A stretch of DNA of 8,152 nucleotides from JBEIUL01 sp044356865 (GTDB taxonomy: Bacteria > Planctomycetota > Phycisphaerae > Phycisphaerales > SM1A02): positions 1 to 8,152 of the forward strand of contig JBIKVN010000142.1 in the NCBI GenBank assembly GCA_044356865.1. Direction: 5' to 3'. This document shows, piece by piece, positions 1-6,512 of this stretch. Position 1 is the first letter of the stretch. Each line of letters starts with the position of its first letter. Below the pieces are notes generated by a model. The model was not told where the DNA came from. It did no database searches and saw only the letters and a list, made by a program, of their open reading frames with translations. A program made the translations under genes and the position numbers.

Positions 1-341
1 GCGATCCGCATCCCGGGCTCGACGGTGAAGGACGATCGCCCGAGGTTCACGAGCGGCACCTTGACCTCGCCGCGGTAGTCGGCGTCGATCGTTCCGGGAG
101 TGTTCGGCATCGAGATGCCGAACTTCATGGCGAGCCCGCTGCGGGGCCGGACCTGGGCCTCGAAGCCGGCGGGAATGGCCATCGCGAAGCCGCACGGAAC
201 CAGCGCGATGTCTCCGGGCTCGAGCACCACCGGCTCGTCGAGGCAGGCGCTCAGGTCCATCCCGGCCGAGAGCGGGGTCTGGTAGCCGGGCACCTTCGCG
301 GAAGGCGACAGTCGCTTGAAACGAAGCGGGACGGTTTCCAC
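1..341 (-). CDS. dut: dUTP diphosphatase (dUTPase), 3' end cut by the window edge
   Basis: This gene encodes the trimeric dUTPase that hydrolyses dUTP to dUMP and pyrophosphate, keeping uracil out of DNA and supplying dUMP for thymidylate synthesis. The 113 visible residues carry family motifs in order: motif 1 around residues 24-30 (PLSAGMDL), motif 2 around 65-73 (RPRSGLAMK), and motif 3 around 83-95 (GTIDADYRGEVKV), whose first Asp (about D86) matches the catalytic Asp of E. coli Dut. The later motifs, including the C-terminal glycine-rich arm, lie beyond the left edge. E. coli Dut is 151 residues, so about 35-40 are missing. The chosen start is a GTG at 341; no in-frame ATG lies between it and the upstream gene. 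It follows the peroxiredoxin stop by 19 bp on the same strand, so the two are probably co-transcribed. No clear Shine-Dalgarno is visible. The identification is secure; the exact start is less so. Confidence 0.93.
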   Translation of the reverse strand, partial: METVPLRFKRLSPSAKVPGYQTPLSAGMDLSACLDEPVVLEPGDIALVPCGFAMAIPAGFEAQVRPRSGLAMKFGISMPNTPGTIDADYRGEVKVPLVNLGRSSFTVEPGMRI

Positions 342-360
342 GCGGGCGAGTGTACCGCGA

Positions 361-957
361 TCAACCGCGGGCTCGACGGGTCGGCTTCGCCGCGGGTTTG
401 CCGGCGGCCTTCTTCGCGGCCTTCTTCGTTGCCTTCTTCGTTGCCTTTGGGGCGACCTTCCGGTCCGGCTCCACCGGCGAACCGCCGATCGCCGCGAGCA
501 CCTCGGCGGCGTGGCCCGGCACGCTGACCTTGTCCCACCGGCGGAGGACCTTGCCGTCCGGGCCGATGAGATAGGTGGTGCGGACGACGCCGAGGTACTT
601 CCGCCCGTACATCGACTTTTCCTGCCAGGTTCCGTAGGCGGCGCAGGTGGCGGGGAGGCCGTCCTTGCCCGGCTCGTCGGCAAGCAGCGTGAAGGTCAGG
701 CCGTGCTTCCGCGCGAACTTCCCGTGGCTCGCGACCCCGTCGGGCGAGACGCCCAGCACCACCGCCTTCGCCCCGGTGAACTTCGGCAGGAGATCGCGGA
801 ACTGGCACGCCTCGAGGGTGCAGCCCGAGGTGTCGTCCTTGGGATAGAAGTAGAGGACGACATTCTTGCCCTTCAGGGACGCGAGGGTGTGGACCGTCCC
901 CTTGGCGTCGGGGAGGCGGAAGGCGGGAGCGGACTTTCCGGGTTCGACAAGCGGCAT
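361..957 (-). CDS. bcp: Bcp/PrxQ-type thioredoxin-dependent peroxiredoxin with Lys/Ala-rich C-terminal tail
   Basis: This is a thiol peroxidase that reduces H2O2 and organic hydroperoxides in the cytoplasm, with thioredoxin as the usual reductant. From the ATG at 957 the protein has 198 residues. The thioredoxin-fold core (about 1-160) has the segment YPKDDTSGCTLEACQFRD, with peroxidatic Cys46 and resolving Cys51 at the spacing of E. coli Bcp (C45/C50). A third Cys (105) matches the conserved C99 region, followed by the typical GTWQEKSMYGRKY stretch. A GTG at 984 would add nine residues (VRAPRNRAT) before the conserved start, so the ATG is preferred. The core length matches the family (E. coli Bcp 156 aa). 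The final 31 residues are an added basic tail of KKAT/KKAA repeats ending in TRRARG, with no counterpart in E. coli Bcp. It leads a probable operon with dut and is divergent from the MFS gene across 62 bp. The enzyme family is certain; the role of the tail is unknown. Confidence 0.95.
   Translation of the reverse strand: MPLVEPGKSAPAFRLPDAKGTVHTLASLKGKNVVLYFYPKDDTSGCTLEACQFRDLLPKFTGAKAVVLGVSPDGVASHGKFARKHGLTFTLLADEPGKDGLPATCAAYGTWQEKSMYGRKYLGVVRTTYLIGPDGKVLRRWDKVSVPGHAAEVLAAIGGSPVEPDRKVAPKATKKATKKAAKKAAGKPAAKPTRRARG
407..446. repeat. 12-bp tandem repeat inside the bcp 3' end
   Basis: Three tandem copies of a 12-bp unit (plus-strand form gccttcttcgtt, first copy ending in cg) are followed by a partial fourth. 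On the coding (minus) strand each unit encodes a four-residue Lys-Lys-Ala-Thr/Ala step, so copy number can change without shifting the reading frame. The near identity of the copies suggests recent slippage expansion. This is an inference from the sequence alone. Confidence 0.8.
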
Positions 958-1019
958 GGTCGCCCGGTTTCGCGGGGCCCTCACGGCGGATTCGCACCCC
1001 GACCCGGTACCGTGCCTGC
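958..1019. promoter_or_regulatory. Divergent spacer between bcp and the MFS gene
   Basis: These 62 bp separate the two divergent start codons and must hold the promoters of both units, unless the promoters overlap the genes. The only visible symmetry is an 8-bp palindrome, cggtaccg, at 1005-1012. I could not recognise convincing -35/-10 elements or a Shine-Dalgarno for either gene. No operator is claimed. Confidence 0.35.
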
Positions 1020-2225
1020 ATGGCGAGACTTCCGCGACCGGTCCGGCGACTCGGGCTGATCTCCTTCGCCGAGGACCTCTCGAGCGGGATCGTGCATCCG
1101 ATCCTGCCGCTCTTCGTGACCGGGCCGCTCGGGGCCCCGGCGTGGACGATCGGCGTGATCGAAGGCGTGGCGGAGTTCATCGCGAGCGTCGTGAAGGGCT
1201 GGGCCGGGTGGCACAGCGACTCGAGCGGCCGGCGGGCCGGGAAGATCCGCTGGGGCTACGGGCTGCCGATCCTCGGGAAACTGTTGCTGGCGGCCGCGTT
1301 CTCATGGCCGGGGGCCCTGCTCGGCCGCACCGCCGAGCGGCTGGGGAAAGGCTTCCGGGTCGGGCCGCGGGATGCGCTGCTGTCGGAGCTCGTCGATCGT
1401 CCCGACCGCGGGCGGGCGTTCGGTTTCCATCGCGCGATGGACACCGCGGGCGGTTTCTGCGGCGGGGCGCTCGGGGCGGCGATGCTCTGGTGGATCCTGG
1501 AGTCGAAGCCGGCGGGCGGGGCCGGCGACGGACACGCCGAACGGCTGGTGATCGCGGTCGCGGCGCTGCTCGGGATCTGGGCGTTCGCGCTGACCTTCCT
1601 CGTGGGCGAGTCGCCGCGACGCGCGGTGGCGCCGCCGCCGCGCCGCGTGCCGCTGCGGGAAGCGTGGCGGGCCGTGCCGCGGCCGTTCCGCCTGGCGATG
1701 GTCGGGATTTCGCTCTTTTATCTCGGCTCGGCGAGCGACGCCTACCTCGTGCTGCGGGCCCGTGAGATGGGCCTCAGCCCGGTCGCGAGCGTCTTCGCGT
1801 ACTCCACGAGCTTCCTTTTCGCGGGACTTGCCGGCTATCCGGCGGGGCGGCTCGCCGACCGGCACTCGCCACGGCTCGTCGCGACCGCCGGACTCGCGCT
1901 CTTCGCGCTGGCGTACTTCGGGTTCGCCTTCGCGCCGCCGCCGGCGGTGTGGGCGTGCTTCGCGATCTACGGCATCTCGATGAGCGTCTTCGACGCGGCG
2001 GCCTCCAGCCTGCTGGCCGGGCTGGTGCCCGCCGAGTCGCGGGCGACGGCGCTCGGGCTTTCGCACATGGCGCTCGGGCTGGCCGGCCTCGTGGGCTATG
2101 TCGGGGCGGGCTTGCTGTGGACCGTGGCCGGGCCCCCGCTGCTGTTCGCCATCGGCGCCGCCAGCGCCCTCGCGGCGATTCCCGTGCTGGCGGTGGCCAC
2201 GCGGGACCTCGCCCGCCGGGCATGA
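1020..2225 (+). CDS. Major facilitator superfamily (MFS) transporter
   Basis: This is an inner-membrane secondary transporter of 401 residues, the usual MFS length, with hydrophobic segments consistent with about 11-12 helices in two halves joined by a basic, proline-rich loop (about 198-222). The MFS motif A region after helix 2 appears as GWHSDSSGRRAGK (63-75), with a second-half counterpart GYPAGRLADRHSPR (272-285). A cytosolic stretch GPRDALLSELVDRPDRGRAF (115-134) followed by GFHRAMDTAGG, and SDAYLVLRAREMGLS (239-253) in the second half, recall a subgroup of uncharacterised bacterial MFS proteins; this is from memory, not a search. The substrate cannot be told from sequence. The ATG at 1020 begins close to the first helix; no good Shine-Dalgarno precedes it. 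It is divergent from bcp and ends 11 bp before the convergent VPLPA-CTERM gene. The MFS assignment is firm; a drug-efflux or metabolite-export role would be a guess. Confidence 0.9.
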   Translation: MARLPRPVRRLGLISFAEDLSSGIVHPILPLFVTGPLGAPAWTIGVIEGVAEFIASVVKGWAGWHSDSSGRRAGKIRWGYGLPILGKLLLAAAFSWPGALLGRTAERLGKGFRVGPRDALLSELVDRPDRGRAFGFHRAMDTAGGFCGGALGAAMLWWILESKPAGGAGDGHAERLVIAVAALLGIWAFALTFLVGESPRRAVAPPPRRVPLREAWRAVPRPFRLAMVGISLFYLGSASDAYLVLRAREMGLSPVASVFAYSTSFLFAGLAGYPAGRLADRHSPRLVATAGLALFALAYFGFAFAPPPAVWACFAIYGISMSVFDAAASSLLAGLVPAESRATALGLSHMALGLAGLVGYVGAGLLWTVAGPPLLFAIGAASALAAIPVLAVATRDLARRA

Positions 2226-2236
2226 GGCCGGGCCGC

Positions 2237-2986
2237 TCAGCGGGGGCGGCGGCGGGAGCGGGCCACCAGCAATCCGCCGGCGGCGAGGAGGGCCGGGGCG
2301 GGCAGCGGCACGACCATGCTCGCGACCTGGTCGCCCGGACCGCCGGCGCTCAGGCCGCGCAACGAGGAAAAGCTCGAGTACGGCCCGTTGGCCAGCGACG
2401 CCAGCATCAGGTTGGCCTGCACGTACGAGATGAAGGTATCGAAATCTCCCGAATCGTCCGTCTGGAAGGCCCCGAGGTCGAGGCTGAGCTGGGCCGCGGC
2501 GTCCTCGCGGGTCACGCCGGTGAGGTTCTCGTGCATGATCTCCCAGATCGCCAGCTGGAAGCCCGCGACGAGGGTCGGGTCGGCGTCGTCCGCGGCGTGG
2601 CTCCCGTACCGGCCGAAGAGGTCGGCGAGAAGATCGGCGCGAAGCTGCCCCACCGGCCCGAACGAGGGGTTTCCGCCGGGCAGGTCCCGCGGATCGACGG
2701 TGGCGAACGGGACGACCTGTCCCGGCGTGAACGACTCGGCGATCCGCACGGCGAAGGTTCGGACGGAACGGCCCGACGCGGTGAAGGTCCGGGCGCCGGC
2801 GAAGCCCGAGGTCGAGAAGGTCGTGGCCCGCCCGGCATCCCAGGCGGCCGTCGCGTCGTGGTGGAGGGCGATCGAGCGGCCGGCCGCCTCGCCGACGAAG
2901 GTCATCGTGAGCGTCCCGGCGTGGGCGACCGTCGATCCCGCGGCGGCCAGGGCGACGATGAGTCCGGTCTTCGTCTGGAACGGCAT
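2237..2986 (-). CDS. Exported protein with VPLPA-CTERM (PEP-CTERM-like) sorting tail
   Basis: This is a secreted protein of 249 residues with unknown function. It has a signal peptide (Lys6, hydrophobic 8-20, likely cleavage after AHA at 21-23) and a C-terminal sorting region: VPLPA at 226-230, a hydrophobic helix at 230-242, then an RSRRRPR basic end. Such tails are known substrates of exosortases, so the mature protein is probably processed and delivered to the envelope or extracellular matrix. The middle contains FQLAIWEIMHEN (143-154) and ADLLADLFGRYGSH (117-130), which recall PEP-CTERM proteins with a thioester-domain-like fold. The place where those usually have FCVE-type Cys reads RTFAVRIAE (76-84), and the whole protein lacks Cys. 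The ATG at 2986 is chosen over an in-frame upstream extension because a strong GGAGGA sits 8 nt before it and the signal peptide begins there. The gene is convergent with the MFS gene and divergent from rnr. Confidence 0.85.
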   Translation of the reverse strand: MPFQTKTGLIVALAAAGSTVAHAGTLTMTFVGEAAGRSIALHHDATAAWDAGRATTFSTSGFAGARTFTASGRSVRTFAVRIAESFTPGQVVPFATVDPRDLPGGNPSFGPVGQLRADLLADLFGRYGSHAADDADPTLVAGFQLAIWEIMHENLTGVTREDAAAQLSLDLGAFQTDDSGDFDTFISYVQANLMLASLANGPYSSFSSLRGLSAGGPGDQVASMVVPLPAPALLAAGGLLVARSRRRPR

Positions 2987-3202
2987 GGCTCGATTCCTCC
3001 ATCGCGCCGAACCGCCGGCGCGTGCAGGCACCATGCCGTGCGATCGACCGCGCGGCGAACGGGAACGCCCGTACTCGCGCGAGGCGACGCGCCGGAGGCC
3101 GGGCAACCCGCGCGACCGTCACGACCGGCCGATCAGCCGCCCGCGAGCGCGACCCGTAACCGGTGCGGGTTCCCGCCGTTCCGCCCGTAGACTCCCCTTC
3201 CG
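2987..3202. promoter_or_regulatory. 216-bp divergent spacer between VPLPA-CTERM gene and rnr
   Basis: This is the longest non-coding stretch in the window and should carry the promoters of both flanking genes. Visible structure is modest: a 10-bp palindrome ctcgcgcgag at 3074-3083, and a 5-bp stem acccg/cgggt (3152-3156 with 3166-3170) enclosing a smaller accggt palindrome, close upstream of rnr. A TAGACT at 3188-3193 resembles a -10 box but has no matching -35, and it lies only 9 bp from the rnr start. No small-RNA gene or riboswitch was recognised. Confidence 0.35.
2995..3000 (-). promoter_or_regulatory. Shine-Dalgarno site of the VPLPA-CTERM gene
   Basis: The minus strand reads GGAGGA, separated by 8 nt from the ATG at 2986. 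It is the clearest ribosome binding site in the window and fixes this start against the longer in-frame alternative reaching 3106. Confidence 0.8.
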
Positions 3203-5653
3203 ATGTCACTTCGCTTCCTCGCCCGAATCCTCGACCACCTCCGCCACACCTCGTACCGGCCGGCCCCGCTCGAGGAGGTCGCCCGGCAGATGCAGGTGGC
3301 CGAGGATCGCCGCGAGGAGTTCGCGACGGCGGTCGAGCAGCTGGTCGCCGAGGGGCGGCTCGAGCGCGGCGCCGACGAGAAGCTGCGGCTCCCCCGCTAC
3401 GGCGAAGAGGCGACCGGGCGGCTGCGGGTGACCCTCCGCGGGTTCGGATTCCTCATCCCCGACCATCCGGTGCGGGAGGGCGACCTCTTCATCCCCGAGG
3501 GCTCGACCGGCGACGCGGTGAGCGGCGACCGGGTCCGGGTGAAGGTGATGCGCAAGCCGCTCGCGACGCGGCGCGGCCGCGGGGCGGGTTCGTTCGACGG
3601 TCCGGCGGCGCGGGGCGAGATGGCGGGCCGGGTGGTCGAGGTGCTCGAACGCGGGCAGTCGCGATTCGCGGGCAAGCTGGTCCGCAAGGGCCGGCTCTGG
3701 GTGATCGAGCCCGACGGCCGCGTGCTGCGCGACGCGGTGGTCATCCGCGACCCCTTCGCGAAGGACGCGAAGGAGGGCGACAAGTGCGTCGTCGAGATTC
3801 TCCATTGGCCCGAGGAGGACGCGCTGGCCGAGGGCGTGATCGTCGAGGTGCTCGGGCCGGCGGGAAGGCCCGACGTCGAGACCGAGGCGGTCATCGCCTC
3901 GCACGAGATCCGCACGGCGTTTCCCGAGGAGACGGTGGCGCAGGCCCGCGCGGCGGCCGTCGCGTTCGAGAAGGCCGGGGCGGGCCCGTGGACCGACCGG
4001 CTCGACCTCACCGCCGACTTCATCTTCACCATCGACCCGCCCGATGCGAAGGACTTCGACGACGCGATCTCGATCGCGCACGACGAGGCGAGCGACGAGT
4101 GGACCCTCGGCGTGCACATCGCCGACGTCGCCCACTTCGTCACCGCCGCGAGCCCGCTCGACCGCGAGGCGTTCGCCCGCGGCACGAGCGTCTACCTGCC
4201 GCGCCGCGTGATCCCGATGCTGCCCGAGGCGCTCTCGAACGGCGTCTGCTCGCTGCAGGAGGGCGTGACGCGGTTCGTGAAGAGCGTGTTCATCACCTTC
4301 GACGCGAAGGGCCGGCCCGTGACGCAGCGGCTGGCGGCCTCGGCGATCCGCTCGGCGAAGCGGCTGACCTACCTCGAGGCGGAGGCCCTCATCCAGGGCG
4401 ACCTCGGCGAGGCCCGGAAGCACGCGCGGGCCGAGCCCGAGTACCCGCCCGACCTGCTGCACGCGCTGCGGCTCTGCCAGCGGCTCGCGAAGATCCTCGA
4501 GGCGCGGCGGAAGCGCGACGGCATGATCTCGCTGCAGCTTCCGCAGTCGGAACTCGTCTTCGACGAGGCCGGCCACGTGATCGACGCGGTGCCCGAGGAC
4601 AGCGCGTACACCCACAAGGTCATCGAGATGTTCATGGTCGAGGCGAACGAGGCGCTCGCCCGGACATTTTCGGATCTCGAGCTGCCGCTGCTGCGGCGGA
4701 TCCACCCCGAGCCGAGCTACGGCGATGTCGAGGAGCTGCGCACGCTCGCCCGGCTCGCGAAGCGATCGCTGCCCGACGAGCCGACCCGGCGTGACCTGCA
4801 GGAACTGCTCGAGGCGACCCGCGACACGCCGGTGGCGCGGGCGGTGCACTTCGGCGTCTTGCGGGCGATGGCCAAGGCCTCGTACAGCCCGGCTCTCGAG
4901 GGGCACTTCGCCCTCGCGAGCTTCCACTACGCGCACTTCACGAGCCCGATCCGCCGCTACCCCGACCTGCTCGTGCACCGGGCGATGACGGCGCTGCTCG
5001 AGCTGACCGGGAACGGGGCCGCGATGCCCGGCGGACGGGCCCGGCGGAAGCTGGCCGAGTCGCTCGCGCTGCACCCGGCGGTGCTTGACGAGGGCACGCT
5101 GGTCGAGATGGGCCGCCACTGCACCGAGCGCGAGATCGCCGCCGAGGACGCCGAGCGCGAGTTGCGGCAGTTCCTGATCCTCCAGATGCTCGAGGAACGC
5201 CATCTCGGCGACGACTTCGAGGGCATCGTGACCGGCGTCGCCCCGAACGGGACGATCTTCGTGAGCCTCGCGAAGTACCTCGTCGACGGGGCGATCCGCT
5301 CGCGCGACCTGCCGGGGCCGGACGGCCGCCCCGACCGGTGGATACCGCAGCCGGCAACCGGGCGGCTCATCGCAAGCCGCAGCGGCGCCTCGATCGGGAT
5401 CGGCGATCTGGTCACCGTGAAGATCCAGCGGATCGAAGTCGCAAGCCGCACCATGGACCTGACGGTGGTGAAGTTCGCCGAGCGCCGCGAGGAGTCGGCC
5501 GGCGAGGCGGGGCACTTGGGCAAGCGGGCCGAGCGGCTTGCCGCGAAGGCCGACGCCGCCGACTACGACCGTGGCGGCAAGGGCAAGCGCGGCCGCGTCG
5601 ACGGCCACCGCCGAGGGTTCAAGCAGGGTCGCCGCGGCAAGCGCAGCCGGTGA
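3203..5653 (+). CDS. rnr: Ribonuclease R (RNB-family 3'-5' exoribonuclease)
   Basis: This is a processive hydrolytic 3'-5' exoribonuclease that degrades structured RNA, including rRNA and mRNA fragments, in the cytoplasm. The 816 residues match RNase R length (E. coli 813). Domains in order are a winged-helix-like N-terminus (about 1-65), cold-shock domains (about 72-118, with GFGFLIPDH, and about 140-215), the RNB catalytic domain (about 265-595), an S1 domain (about 668-755) and a Lys/Arg/Gly-rich tail (about 772-816). The metal-binding aspartates are all present in FTIDPPDAKDFDDA: D278, D284, D286 and D287, equivalent to E. coli D272, D278, D280 and D281. The conserved HYAHFTSPIRRYPDLLVHR lies at about 575-593. 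RNase R is preferred over RNase II because of the N-terminal helix-turn-helix, length and basic tail. The ATG at 3203 lacks a clear Shine-Dalgarno, but the protein starts directly with a plausible family N-terminus. Its stop lies 3 bp from that of the convergent hydrolase gene. Confidence 0.96.
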   Translation: MSLRFLARILDHLRHTSYRPAPLEEVARQMQVAEDRREEFATAVEQLVAEGRLERGADEKLRLPRYGEEATGRLRVTLRGFGFLIPDHPVREGDLFIPEGSTGDAVSGDRVRVKVMRKPLATRRGRGAGSFDGPAARGEMAGRVVEVLERGQSRFAGKLVRKGRLWVIEPDGRVLRDAVVIRDPFAKDAKEGDKCVVEILHWPEEDALAEGVIVEVLGPAGRPDVETEAVIASHEIRTAFPEETVAQARAAAVAFEKAGAGPWTDRLDLTADFIFTIDPPDAKDFDDAISIAHDEASDEWTLGVHIADVAHFVTAASPLDREAFARGTSVYLPRRVIPMLPEALSNGVCSLQEGVTRFVKSVFITFDAKGRPVTQRLAASAIRSAKRLTYLEAEALIQGDLGEARKHARAEPEYPPDLLHALRLCQRLAKILEARRKRDGMISLQLPQSELVFDEAGHVIDAVPEDSAYTHKVIEMFMVEANEALARTFSDLELPLLRRIHPEPSYGDVEELRTLARLAKRSLPDEPTRRDLQELLEATRDTPVARAVHFGVLRAMAKASYSPALEGHFALASFHYAHFTSPIRRYPDLLVHRAMTALLELTGNGAAMPGGRARRKLAESLALHPAVLDEGTLVEMGRHCTEREIAAEDAERELRQFLILQMLEERHLGDDFEGIVTGVAPNGTIFVSLAKYLVDGAIRSRDLPGPDGRPDRWIPQPATGRLIASRSGASIGIGDLVTVKIQRIEVASRTMDLTVVKFAERREESAGEAGHLGKRAERLAAKADAADYDRGGKGKRGRVDGHRRGFKQGRRGKRSR

Positions 5654-5656
5654 GGC

Positions 5657-6370
5657 TCACGCGAGCATACGGGCGAGGAAGTCGGTCATCGCCGCCCACG
5701 AGCGGACGTCGGCCCGCGGCGAGTGGACGGTCCCGAAGCCGGGGTCGTTCGCCTGCGGGTTCGTGAAGGCGTGCATGGTTCCGCCGTACATGTCGACTTC
5801 CCAGCGGGCCTTCGCGGCGTCCATCTCGCGGGTGAACGCGAGGACCTGCTCGGGCGGGCACATCGGGTCGTCGAAGCCGTGCAGGACGAGGATCTCGGCG
5901 CCGATCGCCGACTGCGGGCCGAGGTCGGGCGGCGAGAGCAGGCCGTGGAAGCTGACCACGGCGCGAAGCCCGGTCGCGTTCGCCCGCGCGAGGTCGATCG
6001 CGCACAGGCCCCCGAAGCAGTAGCCGATCGCGGCGACCCGCGAAGGGTCGACGCCGACGAGGCTGCGGGCCTCGCGCACGGCGCCGAGCAGGCGGCGCCG
6101 CAGCAGGCCGCGGTCCTGCACGAGCGGCGTCATGAGGGCCGAGCATTCGTCCTTCGTCGTCCCCCGCCGGTCCTTGCCGTAGACGTCGATCGCGAAGCCG
6201 AGATAGCCGAGGCCGGCCAGACGGTCGGCCGAAAGGCGGGCGAAGTCGTCCTGCCCGCCCCACGCATGGCAGACGAGGACGACCGGCGCGACATCGAGGC
6301 GGGCGGGCCGGGCGACATAGGCCTCGCACTCGAGGCCGTCGTCGACGTAGCTGATGAATTCGCTGGACAT
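5657..6370 (-). CDS. Dienelactone hydrolase family alpha/beta-hydrolase
   Basis: This is a cytoplasmic alpha/beta-hydrolase of the dienelactone hydrolase family, 237 residues, the family's usual size (P. putida ClcD about 236). The nucleophile elbow is GYCFGG with Cys118, the acid is in HGFDDPMCP (D167 or D168), and the base is His200 in GGTMHAFT. This gives the Cys-Asp-His triad typical of the family rather than a Ser enzyme. An oxyanion-side HAWGG motif lies at 35-39 and IDVYGKDRRG at 61-70. The ORF stays open further upstream, but homology and the short M-SSEFISY start make the ATG at 6370 the likely start; no strong Shine-Dalgarno is seen. No catechol-degradation genes adjoin it, so a role in chloroaromatic breakdown is not supported and the physiological ester or lactone is unknown. 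It converges on rnr and diverges from the FG-GAP protein gene. Confidence 0.92.
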   Translation of the reverse strand: MSSEFISYVDDGLECEAYVARPARLDVAPVVLVCHAWGGQDDFARLSADRLAGLGYLGFAIDVYGKDRRGTTKDECSALMTPLVQDRGLLRRRLLGAVREARSLVGVDPSRVAAIGYCFGGLCAIDLARANATGLRAVVSFHGLLSPPDLGPQSAIGAEILVLHGFDDPMCPPEQVLAFTREMDAAKARWEVDMYGGTMHAFTNPQANDPGFGTVHSPRADVRSWAAMTDFLARMLA

Positions 6371-6512
6371 GGGGCCGGAGTGTAGAGGCGACGGCGCGCG
6401 GAGGCGAAGGGCGGATCGCGCAAGAAAAAAGGCGGCGCCTCGCCGAAGCGCGGCGAAACACGGATAGATTCGCGGGGCGTCGCGGGAAAGCGGCGGGAAT
6501 CCGGGGGAGACG
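6371..6512. promoter_or_regulatory. 142-bp divergent spacer between hydrolase and FG-GAP protein genes
   Basis: This spacer probably holds both promoters. It contains an A-rich patch, caagaaaaaa at 6421-6430, unusual in this GC-rich window, and a TAGATT at 6465-6470 that could serve as a -10 for the plus-strand gene, with no good -35 at the expected distance. A purine-rich GGGGGAG at 6503-6509 precedes the plus-strand ATG by only 3 nt and may be its ribosome binding site. Promoter placement is tentative. Confidence 0.35.

Noticed and set aside
316..1059. Plus-strand open frames of 247 and 74 codons opposite bcp
   Set aside because: They are antisense shadows of a gene with clear peroxiredoxin motifs; the hydrophobic AAFFAAFF run is only the opposite-strand reading of the Lys/Ala repeat.
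2211..2236. gcccg/cgggc and ggcc-g-ggcc symmetries at the end of the MFS gene as a terminator
   Set aside because: The stems are very short with almost no loop and no T-run, and such GC symmetries occur everywhere in this sequence.
3023..3045. Small hairpin-like sequences (gtgc-ag-gcac, ggca-tgg-tgcc) upstream of the VPLPA-CTERM gene as a riboswitch
   Set aside because: There are only four-base stems and no conserved aptamer motif; this is expected by chance at this GC content.
1302..3209. A 635-codon minus-strand open frame across the MFS gene and the VPLPA-CTERM gene
   Set aside because: The translation is Arg/Pro/Gly-rich low-complexity sequence, overlaps two well-supported genes in other frames and has no domain.
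3163..4794. A 543-codon plus-strand frame overlapping rnr
   Set aside because: The composition is Arg/Gly/Ala/Pro-rich, without domains, and out of frame with the proven RNase R reading.
3206..5608. An 800-codon open frame on the minus strand, antisense to nearly all of rnr
   Set aside because: It lies opposite a certain RNase R gene whose catalytic motifs are intact. In very GC-rich DNA the strand opposite a real gene is often stop-free. The product is His/Arg/Asp/Val/Leu-rich with no recognisable domain.
5650..5660. Inverted repeat gtgag-g-ctcac at the rnr/hydrolase junction as a bidirectional terminator
   Set aside because: The arms are only the two opposing stop codons with neighbours. 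The stem is about 4 bp with a 3-nt loop and no T-run.
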